Assembly (NCBI GenBank): GCA_020091685.1
Contig: CM034603.1
Location: forward strand, 15,169,596-15,233,595
Direction: 5' to 3'
Origin: Lutjanus erythropterus
Taxonomy: Eukaryota > Chordata > Actinopteri > Lutjaniformes > Lutjanidae
Length of the DNA stretch: 64,000 nt
A model generated the notes under the pieces. That model was given only the letters and a program-made list of their open reading frames with translations. It searched no databases and was not told the origin of the DNA. Positions 1 to 11,749 of the stretch are shown here, piece after piece. The translations under genes were made by a program, and so were the position numbers. Numbering within the stretch: the stretch's first letter is position 1; every line of letters begins with the position of its first letter.

Positions 1-1282
1 ACTCCATCATCTGCATCATGTGATGGAGAGCTGCTGACCACAAGGAGGGGGATGGAGGACACAGAAACAGGCTGATTAGAGATTGAAGCAAGAGAAAAAT
101 GGTTACCAGGAAGCAAAAGGAAAGAGAAGCAAAAATTACAGCAGAAATGAAGGTATGTGACACACAGCTACAGGATTTGCAGGAGTCATTAAAGAGTGCA
201 GATCAATAGGTGAAGACTATTTACATCAAGTTGTGCAGTAATTTAAGAGCCATACAACTGTATCTGTGCTAACTTTGAGCTGTATGAAGCAATTATATGC
301 AATATGTGCACATCTTTTTGTCTAATCTCTACTGCTGTCAGAGCTCAGCTCTGAACAATGCTCACTTTTAAAGAATAATATACACAACCCTAATTCAAGA
401 GAACCTAAAACCTTTACAGTTACAAACTTAACCAGTTATACCTATGGGTAGAAATATTTTGGGTCTCAATACCACTGAATTAAAATTATTACTATATTCC
501 AAGTAAAGCATAATGACTTGCACTGCCAGGGGCTGAGCTTCTGCATGTTTGTGCACACAACAGTTATATATTGATTGGAGGATGTTAAAATTTGTAAATC
601 TGATTTTGTATTGTATTTAATTTTATACCATGCATCTGTCAGGAGTATTGAGACATTGTTTTGTTCATATTATTGAGGTTGAAAGTTCTCAAAGGCGCTG
701 AACAAATGTGTGGTTTGTTCACTCAAAGTTGTGGGAAAAAAGACAGAGAGAAGAATCTGAACCCACTGCTCATAAAAATTAGATCATCCTGTAAAACTGG
801 GCAGAGTTCAACAAATATGGATCAACGTTATGTTACGACATTTCTCACCTTGAGAAACATTTTAGTGAACCGTCCAGCTGTAATACACGGTTGCCACTTT
901 GGGTCCTGTCAAACCAGGCAGCATCACAAACGGCAGTAAAAAAAAAAAAAAAATGGGTTAAATTTTCGCCTCAATGTCCATTTGCTGTTCTGGGGTTTTT
1001 ATCACATGGTACATATAGCACCACAGCACTCCACAATATTTTAGACCTAATTTAAGGGACCTTAGACTGGAATGATGGGGTGTTTGGGTTTGCTAAATAC
1101 CTACAGACCTACCTATATTGGGTGAAACTCAAATTTCCCTGATTATGAGCAAAACTGCTACACTTATCACCATTCACCTTTATATTTAAATGACTGGACC
1201 CAGACAACTTTTTTGTAGTAAAAAATATAAATCTACTTAAAGTTTAGTTTTATAAGAAATTACAAAATTGCCCTTTAATTTA
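1..1282. other. Intergenic sequence, nothing recognised
   Basis: AT-rich spacer with short chance ORFs and a poly(A) run at about 939-953. No coding similarity or named repeat could be recognised. Confidence 0.5.
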
Positions 1283-2058
1283 CATAAAACTAGGGCTGCA
1301 GCTATCGAATATTTTAGTAATCGAGTATTCTACTGAAAATTCCATCGATTAATCGAGTAATCGGATAAAACATATTTTTGTTTAGTTAAAGAGCAATTAT
1401 AAATATACATGAGAAAATAAGACATTTCACCTAATAATAAACCATTGGTTTCCTTTTTTAGACAATCAATTTCTTTATTTTTAGATGCACATTGTTTAAA
1501 AACCCTGAACTTACACCAGCTGACCAAATTCACTGCCTTCACTCAAAAACACTAAGGATCTTACCAAGAAATTTTCTTATTTCTAACCTAAAAATGTCAT
1601 TACACCTGATAACACACATCACTTAAAAGGTTAGGTGTTTTTCCCACGTGTTTCAATTGAACTTTCATTTGTGTCAAGCAAATTTTAAGTTCTAGTTAAG
1701 TTTTAAGTTAAAGTCTTGATAAGATTTTGGGTTTTTGCAGTGTTCAAAATAAAATTATGATACCTGCTGTATTGGAGCACATTAGGCACCAGTGCTACTT
1801 GATGTTTTATCCATCAATGACTACTGAGCTAAAATTGACAACTATCCAGTTAGCTTTATTATGTTTTTATTTTTCACCCTCATCACTCTACAGCGCTGTG
1901 TTTTTACAGATTAAATAAAGCCTGTATGAAAGGCACGTTAGCCACGCATCGACAGTAGTCATAATTAATAGAAACCTAGTCCTCCGCAGGGCTAACGTTA
2001 TGTTAGCAAGGTACAGTAAAGTTAATCTCATTAATTAGCGCAACGTTAACTTAATAAC

Positions 2059-3169
2059 TAGTGCTGTCAGGCGATTAAAAAAATTAATCTAATTAATTAC
2101 AGGATTTGTAATTAATTAATCTAATTAATCGCATTTTAATCTCATATCTGCTAAAGGTCCCCAAATAAAGAATTTGAATTCTAGGACATTACAAAATTGT
2201 AGTGCATGACTAATCAATTGAATACACAAGGTACAAATCACTGCGTTCTTGTTAATAGTCCCGTCTTTGTTCTTTTTATAAATAAACTTGCCGTTCAAAG
2301 GTCCAAGTAAGCTTGCCTCGCTCTTAGGGGTGCAACGGATCAAAAAACTCACAGTTCGGATCATATCACAGGTTTGAGTCACGGATCGGATCATTTTTTG
2401 GATCAGCAAAAAAGAAAAAAGTGGTGGGATTAGAGTTAAATTATTTTAAAAATGCACTTGTCTTTGATCTTTGTCTGTCTGTAATTATCACCATAGTTAT
2501 GTGATGTAATAATAATGATAATAGTAATGATAATGGTAATATATTAAAAACTTCAAACGTATACAGTGCTGTACTATGTATATACTATACATATATTAGA
2601 TCATTATACACTGTACAGTATAATATACAACTACGCTCTGTAGTCTGGCTCAATGTCCCGCCTACAGCAGCACATCTGATTGGTTAGAAGTCACGATCAA
2701 TCAGCAGACACAGTGTGTGACAGACGGGGTGAGACAGAGCTGAAGCGGTGAGCAGAGAGGAGCTGTGTAGAAGTTAAGACAGCTGATATCACCAAAGTTT
2801 CAATGAACATGACAGTTTTATGATCTGTTTCTTTGGTGATAGCGTAGTTACATCAGAGAAAAAAGTTACGGCTTTTAAATCAGTCACTCTTCACAGAGAT
2901 GCGCTGCACACAGCAGCATCTGTCCTTCTGTTCACTGCAACTCTGCATTGAGATTTCAGGTTTTATAACTTATACAAAAGTAACAGTGACAGTAAAACTA
3001 TGATGCTCACATGTGGTCCGCGGATCACACGCGTGCCGAACTCAATGGGCCAAATTTAAAATGCTTGCGCATTGACTTGCCACCCATGATTAATTGCGTT
3101 AATTTTTATAGCGCGTTAATTTGCAGCGTAATTAATTAATCTAATTAACGCGTTAAACTGACAGCCCTA
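2059..3169. mobile_element. hAT-type non-autonomous transposon nested inside the 1291-3602 element
   Basis: Termini TAGTGCTGTCAG (left) and inverted TAGGGCTGTCAG (right) are followed by ATTAATCTAATTAAT-rich subterminal repeats, a hAT pattern common in fish. A perfect 8-bp duplication TTAATAAC flanks it at 2051-2058 and 3170-3177. The interior (1,111 bp) has no transposase ORF. This is the younger insertion, since it interrupts the outer element. Confidence 0.87.
2326..2410. repeat. Third hAT-like end inside the nested element
   Basis: The TAGGGGTGCAACGGATC start and the following GGATCGGATCATTTTT motifs look like the terminus of another hAT family. A weak counterpart (GGTCCGCGGATCAC) lies at about 3016-3029, but no CCCCTA end or duplication is visible. 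It may be an internal part of the inner element or a truncated third insertion. Confidence 0.35.
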
Positions 3170-3436
3170 TTAATAACTTAACCTTGTCTCAGGTGACGGT
3201 CCTCCGCTCTCGGAGTAAACAGGGTGCCTTCGGTGGAGATGCTGCAGCATTGAAGACGTACTGTTGTGGTATGCAAGCGCTGTCTTACAGTGAATACATG
3301 CAACAGTGTTCGCCTTGGTGTCCAGCTTGAAATGCTCCCACACTTTTGACATTTTCTGCCTTTTCTTTGTGCCTTTCTCTTCGCTTTCGTCGCCTTCTTC
3401 GTCGTTACCTCTACATCCATGGTTAAAACCGCACAT
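3170..3436 (-). CDS. BED zinc-finger ORF, N-terminal exon of a hAT transposase
   Basis: 88-codon ORF inside the outer hAT element. A basic/acidic N-terminus precedes VWEHFKLDTK, CIHCKTALAYHNSTSSMLQH and HRRHP. This is a BED finger with a C-x2-C pair and closing histidines, as in hAT transposases and ZBED proteins. The frame is also open upstream of the chosen ATG. After PSPETR comes ACAAG|gttaag, close to a splice donor, so this may be a first exon whose partner is gone; unspliced, the frame stops within about 10 bases, in the flanking target duplication. The catalytic domain is absent, so any product would be DNA-binding only. It is probably a relic, but undamaged. Confidence 0.6.
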   Translation of the reverse strand: MCGFNHGCRGNDEEGDESEEKGTKKRQKMSKVWEHFKLDTKANTVACIHCKTALAYHNSTSSMLQHLHRRHPVYSESGGPSPETRLSY

Positions 3437-3972
3437 ATCCGCCGCTGTGACCTCAGCGCGTTGTGCCGCATTAAAAGTAGTCCGGGCGAAATACCATGCT
3501 TTGAGCTGGCAAAATTAAACGATTCCTCGAGGCAGAGAAAATTCCTCGATCATTTTTTGTAATCGAGTTACTCGAATTATTCGAGGAATCGTTTCAGCCC
3601 TACATAAAACACAAAAAACATGAAAAAATACAGATGTATCCCTTAGAAAATACCAAGTAAACCAAATTACCTTGACCCAAATTAAAGTAATCCTTCAATT
3701 ACTGAAAATTACTCATTACATAATGGCCTTCTACCCAAATTATACCACAAAACTGCAGTATTCGGCCAGACTAAGGTTTACTTGTTTCTACTGTTTACCA
3801 CTATTCACTAGAACAGTTAGCTTCCGATCAGTGCAGACATTCACCCTTGTTAACAAATGTGGGCCCACACACACACACAAAATAAAACAAGTTGCAGGCC
3901 TGTGTGTCCTCCTTGGGCGGTGCAGCTGCTTGAATCATTATACATGGAAGGAAAAGTAATAGGAAACCTCAC

Positions 3973-4380
3973 CCACAGTTTGGCGTTCAGATCCAGTGAA
4001 GAACGCTCAAAGTCCGAAAACAGGCAGCAACATGAAGAAATCCGCATCAGGAGTCCAGGCGCAGTCCTCTAGAAACATGAAGCTGTCCCTGTCGGTCAGC
4101 CGCGTCGTCCTCCGCTCCCGCGCTTCCCGAACATGGCGTCCTCCCTTGGCGGCGTCTTCCCGGTGTTAGTTGAGGCACACGAGCACAAACGGTCGCCTTA
4201 CTCACAGCAGTTCAGCAGCGAATGTGCCGAACAGTTCACAGCTACAATCTTCTGCTTCTTACTTAAACTTTGACTGGCTATCTATGACAGCAAAACTCTG
4301 TATGTCGTGCCTCTCCTCCTCACGTTTCTGCATCGTCCTTCGCGTTGTCTCCTTTGACCCCGCCCCCTACTGCTCTCTCT
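3973..4380 (-). promoter_or_regulatory. CpG-rich block: candidate promoter and first exon of an unidentified gene
   Basis: About 3970-4380 is GC- and CpG-rich in an AT-rich neighbourhood. It contains a GC box (CCCCGCCCC, 4358-4366; GGGGCGGGG on the minus strand). Read on the minus strand, a leader passes short upstream ATGs to an open frame from 4047 (MRISSCCCLFSDFERSSLDL...) ending at a good donor, CTGTGG|gtgagg, at 3973/3972. Read on the plus strand, ATGs at 4032 and 4133 open 45-46-codon frames, the first Arg/Ser-rich like a mitochondrial presequence. I cannot identify any of these peptides, so strand and coding status are open. Confidence 0.35.
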
Positions 4381-4440
4381 TCCTCACCTACGACCAATTA
4401 CCACAGGTGAATCTGACTGACAACTTCAGGAACCAATGAA

Positions 4441-7400
4441 ACGCTGAAATGACAGATGAAATTAAAGCTATACTATGTAGGTTTTGACCTAGTTCAGTTT
4501 ACACTTCTGTTTATCTTCAACATGTAATTTATGACTGTTTATTTTAACATTACCTGAACTGAATATTTTAACCATTTACTCAACTATTTACGCAATACTT
4601 TATTTATAACTAAATTAATTTAACAACTGAGTTAACCATTTATTTTCCTTTATAAACCAAGTTTACTTTCATTTCAAACACCTTATAGTATTATTTTTTA
4701 TCTGACTTTATTAGGAATTAATTTGTTTTAACCCCTTATATTTCCACCAGGCTACACACATGACCTTCATCAGCGGACTGAGGTTGTCGGTTTTCAGGTG
4801 TCCATCATCTGTCAGGCTCTATACGCCATTTTTCCCTGCCGCTTCTCTGTCTGACCTCCCTCTTGCACCTTTCCTTATATTTTCACACCTGATAGTTTGA
4901 AAAATGGATGTATTTTGAGCAAACCAGAGTTTGTGATTGTTGAAACAGTGGAAAGACGAGCTGAGACGTTTTTGGTAAATTATACTTTGTTTCTGTCCAG
5001 GCTGAATTAAGATGACGATGATTAAATGACTCTAAAGGGAATCTGGTGAGTTCAGCAAGATAAAACACCCATTTCTGGTTAAACAAAAAGGATCTTACTT
5101 TAGAGACAGGCATTTAAAAAGGTCTGAGGATCCTTTCCATAATGTTGTCAGACACTTATAATAATAATCTGAGCCTATACGTGGCAAAAACAAGCACTTT
5201 TAGTGGACTTTGACAGTTGACAAATGTTCATAAAGATTACATTCCAGCCTGTTTGACAGCTACAGTGGTCTCACTCAATAAATAATTGAAAAATAATTGA
5301 AAAATACAGAAGTTACTCTTGATCTTTCTAGTGAGTACACACAGTATTAGCATCATACCAACACCATGAGTTTTGTCATTTTATGTTCTGTTTTCTTGTA
5401 AACATAAAACAATCATTTTTTATTTTAGCATAGCAAGTGTTGTTTTCTCATATCAAAACAGTTATTTATTTTTCTAATCATTATCAGCCCCTACAACATG
5501 TAGACATTACATTTAGTGTATGCTACCTGCTGTCATGTGTGAGCAACAACTTACCTGTTTATACAAGATTAAAGCATCAGAGTCTCGCACATTTTTATCT
5601 GAGGATCATAAGAAGTGTGGGGTATGTAGATATCAGAAAATAATGACTTTATCATCAAAAGAAAACCACCCTGCCTGCCTCAGCTCATCAACATGCAGAT
5701 CTGTCCTGCTACAACCACTCTCACACTTCTGTCATCTGATCAGCCACTGATACAGCTGCATACAGCTGTAATTACAGCTGTTAAAGCGGCTGTTTACGCA
5801 GCTGAGAGGAAATAAGAGCTGAATAATTTATGTTTTTAAGTCACCAGAATGGCCAACATACCAAGAGGGGGGAAAATCAATCTCGTGTAATGACAGAAAG
5901 AAAGGATGGATGATGATGGATCCTTTCTGTTTCATTATGGTTCATTATGGTGAACATCAGGCTTCATTGTTGTCTGTCAGTGTGACCTGTAGATTGAGTG
6001 GAGCTGTCGCCTGTACCAATTAACACAATTAGATGACTACCTTGCAGAACTCCTCGTAATTAGTCCAAAAGTCTGAACAAATACAAAAAAATGTTTTCAT
6101 ATTAGAAACAAACCAAACCATGGTTCAGTTTGTTGCAGACCGTAATCTATGGGAGATTTCACAGCTATAATTTTGGTTTGGATCAAACTGAAAAGTCTGA
6201 AAGTCCGGACCAAATGAGGAAGGTGTGAAAGAGTCCTAAGTCTACAGCACTGAGAGAAAATGTGGTAAACATTCACATTAGTTAGTTACCAAACAGCAAC
6301 TTTTTGTGTTTTTTATGGGTTTACAGGGAAATGTAGGGCCTCCTTTATCCTTCCTCTCTTCCTTAAGGAAAGAATAAAAACTTCCATTGTTGAGACCTAT
6401 ATGATACACTTATCACACCTTTTACAGATTATGTTTTAGGTCATAACTTGTCTTTAGCACTGTTTCCTTAGAACTACGTGGCAGATAAATGTTCAATATT
6501 AAAATGAAGAGTTAAATAATGAGTTGAGTTTTATCATCGGTTGTTTCAATTATTTCACAAATTATTGGTTCATTTTCTACAATTGATTTTTTTTGTCTTA
6601 TCCAACAACAAAATCGTTGGAGTTCCATTCTATTCAGTAACAGAGCACAGTATTTGTATTGTACAGATTTAAATATGCATATTAAATATGCATGAAAATA
6701 CATTAAGCCAGATGTCCTGAGGCTGGACAGATTCAACTGATGATTCTCAACAATCATTACTGGCACAGACAACATGTTGGAGGAAAGCGGCATTCACTGA
6801 CCATTTTAGCACTTAAATCTAGTTCAGAAAGAGGTTCAAACAGGCGCATAAAATAAGGCATAGCTATCTATAAAACACTGAATACAAAGAAGTGAGCTAC
6901 ATACAGTATAATCCTATGATCCGCATGAAATGTGTTGATTCAGCGCACATCAAAGGTTTTTCAAAGGTTACCCTGGAATGATATTAGATAAGTTTTTCTT
7001 GTGGAGGAAATGGAGCTGGTTGTGTCCCAGCGGTATTTATCCCAATCAAACATGTTAACTGTGTAGTGAACTGCCTACAGATAAGACAGAATCTTTTATC
7101 ACATTAAATTCCAGTTGGCAGTAGATTAGTTGATCCTTATGATGTTGGAGTTTTCTTTGATAACACTGATGATGCTGAAGATGTCAGTTATCAGCTCGTC
7201 TCTGATCACAACCAATCAGGGGAGATTTAAACGAATTGCACAGGGATCAGTGATCTGAGGCAGGCGAATCATCTGAGTGTTTAAACAGGCAGAGAGGCTA
7301 AGTGGCTCTTCACACAGAATCACTTTGATATCCTCTGCTCCTGGATGCTCTGCGGCTTTACATATTTCCCTCATCTCTGGTTTGAATGTTAACAGCCATC

Positions 7401-8865
7401 AGGAATGTCAACGCTGACGGATGTGTATCCTCCCACACTACGGTTCGAAGGAGCAAATGAAAGATGCAAATATATGTAAATTGTCCTGGTTGTTGTGGGG
7501 GAAGTCTTTACTGCGTGTCAGCTTGATTTTACAAAGGAATAAAAGAGCTCAGTGGTTTCAATGGTTCCAGCTTTTTTGAAAAGAATCCTACTTGAACAAA
7601 TGTTAATTTTCTTTCATTTTGTTGTATAGACACATGTCAGCTTTCTGTAGTCCTTCAGACATGTAAATGTAAGAACGAATTGGTTCAAAAGCACAATTAG
7701 AGTGTCTCCTGTTCATTTATTCGTTTGATGAATCATCTGTAAAGCTGAAAAACCTCCAGTGAAAAAAAGTGTTTAATTTTCGTAAAACAGGATTTTGTTT
7801 ACAACAAAACAACCAGAATATGTTTCAAATCTGGACATTTCTGTTGTATGTCACTCACACTCACAATGCCACTGTTATTCACCAACACTACAGTAACACT
7901 GAACAAACTTCAACTTTAAACCGCTGTTTTATACTTTCTCTTACTGTTGACAAATCCTATGAAAAGACCAGATTTAACAATGTTAATGAGTATCTCCATC
8001 TGACTTCCTTAACCTGTTCATGGCCCGTTGGTTCTCACTGAAGATGTAAATATTAGAAACAAAAGCAGGTCACAAATATATAGTTTTATTTTTAAAAAGG
8101 CTCAATAGCTGGGATCTGCAGTTTTTAGTTACTCGAACAGAAGTAAATCCAGTAGTTCATTTGCTGGGGACTACTTTGGTCCACTTTGGTCCAATGGTCC
8201 ACCACAGAGAAAACAGGCAGAAGCTCTTACAGCTATTGTGAGTGACAAGTCCTCACTAGCTACCTTGTAAGCTGTTAGCTTGCCAGTTGCAGTAGTGTAC
8301 CAACTAGCCATGTTAGTTGTTGCTACATCACAAAGCCTTTAGAACCAAATATGTCTTGAAGACACATGGATAAATTTTGTTGTTTTATTTTCTGGTGTGA
8401 CCATTATCTTCCAAATGTAAGATTAACAAATTGTTCACAATACACAAGCAAATAAAGATGTTCAAATCTAAATCTGTTGTGGTATTATAGCTCTGTTGCC
8501 TGAAAATGGTTAGATAAAAGTAGCTGTGTTTCTATGAACGAAAAAAGGCCCTCAGTTTTGCCAAAAAGCTTTTATGCCTGCTTGAGGTAATTTTTCCCTT
8601 TGATAAAGAGTTTCATGCAGTTAATGGGAGATGAAAACAATTTTTCCAAATAAGTTCTGATGTAGCGAACATTTAACTCACATGACTGATCAGCTGTTTC
8701 TGCTCCAACTGACTCTTCATCTCTGCATTGGCTCTATAACACATCCATGGTTGCTCCGAACAGACCTGATTTAACCTTCTTTGCATTAATATATAAAACA
8801 AAAAGAAATGTCAAGTATCACTGCTTGAGGTCCAATTGGTGCTCTTTTAATCACTTCATCTTAAT
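4441..8865. other. Intergenic sequence, nothing recognised
   Basis: AT-rich spacer between the CpG-rich block and the SINE. Short open frames here lack recognisable domains or splice context. A weak resemblance to a MITE arm at about 6515-6600 was not strong enough to call. Confidence 0.5.
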
Positions 8866-8882
8866 GCACCACCTACAACTTT

Positions 8883-9080
8883 TCAAGATTTTTTTGGGGA
8901 GCTTTTTGCCTTTATTTGGATAGGTACAGCTGAAGATATGACAGGAAAAGGGGTAAAGAGAGGGGGAATGACATGCAGCAAATGGGCTACAGGCCGGAAA
9001 CGAACCAGCAACCGCTACAGAGAACCAACAGCCTCAGTACATGGGACAAACACTCTACCAACTGAACTACAGGAGCACCC
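8883..9080 (-). mobile_element. tRNA-derived SINE
   Basis: On the minus strand the element starts GGGTGCTCCTGTAGTTCAGT. It has a Pol III A box (TTCAGTTGGTAGAGTG region, 9069-9051) and B box (GGTTCGTTTCC, 9006-8996). The body carries TGCATGTCATTCCCCCTCTC and a tail with AATAAAGGCAAAAAG (near 8917-8903), the hallmark of a widespread teleost SINE. Imperfect target duplications flank it: GCACCACCTACAACTT (8866) and GCACCACCACAACTT (9082), differing by one base indel. Confidence 0.85.
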
Positions 9081-9096
9081 TGCACCACCACAACTT

Positions 9097-10247
9097 ATCT
9101 CGATGATTCAGCCCCTAAAAACCGCATACAAGTAGTGGATGGAAACAAGTGTTCATTTGCATTTTCTTCTGCAGATTTACTTGAAATGTGGAGAAAAATA
9201 TGGACAATCTGCTAAACAGTTGGTTGGAAAAATGGCTAGTGACACTCTACTGAGGCTGAAGGTCAAACATCACTGTCTATGTTGGTGACTTGCTGTTAAG
9301 GTCACGTTGTGTTCTCAGTTGACACTGTCTGAAAAATTCAAATGATAAACATTTTACTTTGCTGTATTGTTATGCAGTGTCCTCCAGCTGTGCTCAAGGT
9401 AACCTGTTGAGCTACTCTCAGCAATCAAAAGCTACACCGCAGTCAATTTTGCTGCAGGATGGAGGACATGCAGTCCGTCTTTTTCACCAAAGAATGAACT
9501 CTGTGGAATCAAGGGTGTGGCAAAGACAGTCATGTGTGGCTTCAGCTGTTGTGATGTGGGGGGGGAAAAGAAACAAACAAAAAGATGAATAATGCACTTT
9601 GAAGTTTTAGCAACTTTTGTCATTAAAATCCCATCTGTGCTTTGGGGTCTTGGAGAGAGACAGTGGTGTGTGTTTGATAAACAGCTGCTGTCGATCCTCT
9701 TTCCGCTCCTGATCCTCCCTCTATCAGCAGAGCTCTTTACACATGAGCTGAATTGACACATGGGGGGGATTTGCTTCATTTTCAAGTGTTAATATCAGGC
9801 TGTTTTCATTACATCCATGTCTGCTTGACACTCTCTCTCGGATTATCTTCCTGTCTCATTCTGATCATCTCTCTGCTTTCCATTGAGTCACAATCCACCT
9901 GTCAGACCGAGGCAGATTAGCATTTCAAAAACACATTAACTGTCTCTGCGTGCAGTGAACGAGGTGACAGACAGCCGCAGTGTTACAGAGTCTGTGCTGC
10001 TGTCAGTGTTAAAAGCTTTACTGTTCAGAGACATTTAGAAAGCTGGGAAAGGAAACTCCCAGCAGGCGGCATTCAGCAGGGAGGAGAAAAGTTTTATAAT
10101 AGACCGAACAACCTGTACAAGCCTGTTATGAACAGCTTACAAAGTATAGGAAACCAGAATGTTCACAGTCACACTAGGATGCATTTTTGTTCCAGTAGCT
10201 GCCAAACTGCTGTGTGCCATTTCTAAAACAATGTGCGTGATTGGAGT
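9097..10247. other. Intergenic sequence, nothing recognised
   Basis: Spacer between the SINE and the inverted-repeat element. Chance ORFs on both strands (such as 9432-9785) have no recognisable domain. Confidence 0.45.
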
Positions 10248-10249
10248 GA

Positions 10250-11700
10250 TGTTGCAGAAGTGTGGACTCAAGTCACAAAATTAAACTCAAGTCTGGACTC
10301 AAGTCTTTTGACTTGAAAATCCTTGATACCATTTCCCAAGCACCAAGATTAAAAAATGTTATAAAAAAAAGTGTGAATCCACAAATCAATTAATTCCCTG
10401 TCATTTTCAACTTTAAAGCTATTCATTCCAAGCAAGTCAGCACAAACAAGCTAACTCAACACTTACTTTCCCAGATCCACTTTGTTTTGAACCAATCTGA
10501 CAGCATCCAATCAAGTTGCAGGAGAGAACCATGAAGAACTAACATAACGTTGCTGAGCTCCAGTTTGAAGATATGATACCAAAGATAATTTAATTTGCAT
10601 ACAAAAACTGTGGCGGTGGTTAACGAAAAAATAATTTCAGGGTTGAAAATTACCACAGAGACCCAACAACTTCCCACTTGGTTTGACATTTGAACTTCCA
10701 TGAAGAAATGTCAGTCAAAATTAATATTAACACAGTTAGCAAGCTAATGATTAGCTAACATGACCTTAACAGCTAAGTAACTTTATGAAACAATGAGTCT
10801 GGAAAGTCACTCTGACATTATGACTTGTTCTCTAGGAACTTAAAGTCATGGCAAGAATGTAGTTACAATGTAAATTTTGCAACGTGGCGTGTGATATTTC
10901 AGCAACTTTGGAGCAGGATACCTTTTACATTGCAATGTCTCAACAATGTAGCATCAATGTAACTAATGGTAACATTGTAAATGTAATGTTGCAATAACAT
11001 CACTACATCACAAATGTTTGTACTGTTACTCACTTGAAAATCAAAGTTTAGGATATAGGTCAGTCTTGACTTGCGACTTGAGTGCAGAGACGTGAGACCT
11101 ACTTTTGACCCGATGTGGGACCAAGTTATTATTTTGCAAGTCACAAGTAAGTCTCAAGTCTTTGCACTTAAGTCCAGAGTCAAGTCCCAAGCACTAAATC
11201 TCTCTAAATCTCGCTATAATACTATTTAACAACAGAGTCTCAACTTACCATTGTTCAAATGTCCATTGCAGTTGGAAGTTCTTGCATCTCTGTCTGTAAT
11301 TTTTGGCCTGCATGTTTTGCATACAGCAGTTTGTTTTTGTTGACCACCACATGGTTTTGTCAGCAAACAAAATTATCTTTGGTAAATGTGTTTTTCAAGT
11401 GGAGCTCAGTAATGTCACATTAGTTCTTCATGGTTCTTTCCTGCAACTTAATTGTTGAGAAAGAATAGAGTTAACTTGATTGAAATTAATTGATTCGTGG
11501 CAGACTTTAAAATAGCATATTTTCGAGTCAAAAGGCCCATGCCCAAGTAAAGTCCCAAGTGATTGGTGTTTAAGTCCAAATTGAGTTTTTTTTTTGTTTG
11601 TTTGTTTTTCACGTCCTCAAATTTGTCCAGATCATGTGACTTGAGTCCACAACTCTGCTTCTGGCTTGCAAAACAATGACTTGGTCCCACCACTGGTATG
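10250..11700. mobile_element. Long-armed inverted-repeat (foldback-like) element rich in CAAGTC
   Basis: The two ends are imperfect inverted copies over roughly 450 bases. Matching pieces are GTGGACTCAAGTCAC (10262 and inverted at about 11640-11655), CAGGAGAGAACCATGAAGAACTAA against inverted GCAGGAAAGAACCATGAAG near 11450-11425, TACCAAAGATAATTT and TGTGG.GGT.AAC, continuing to the GACATTTGAAC pieces near 10690 and 11250. The centre repeats GTCTCAAGTC/CAAGTCCCAAG units. This matches a dispersed fish DNA repeat with CAAGTC-rich ends. No transposase is encoded, and no target duplication was found. Confidence 0.7.
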
Positions 11701-11749
11701 TTGAAGATGTCTTGTTAACACCAAAATTCTGTGGCAGCAGAATGTCGCT

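Larger units (their letters stand above)
1291..3602. mobile_element. hAT-type DNA transposon (outer element of a nested pair)
   Basis: Left end TAGGGCTGCAGC and right end (inverted) TAGGGCTGAAACGATT are hAT-style termini rich in ATCGA/TCGAG motifs. The element is flanked by a perfect 8-bp duplication, CATAAAAC, at 1283-1290 and 3603-3610, the hAT target-site length. Its 2,312 bp include a second hAT element (2059-3169) with its own duplication; without it the element would be about 1.19 kb. That is too short for a full transposase, but a BED zinc-finger exon survives near the right end. It is probably a deletion derivative of an autonomous element. Confidence 0.88.

Noticed and set aside
6515-6600. 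AT-rich piece resembling the arm of the hAT MITE family
   Set aside because: Similarity is limited to generic ATTATTTTC/AATTGAT strings; no ordered blocks.
8883-9080. tRNA gene call from the A/B boxes
   Set aside because: It carries a SINE body and AATAAAGGC tail, and the acceptor and anticodon stems do not close. Same for 28497-28636.
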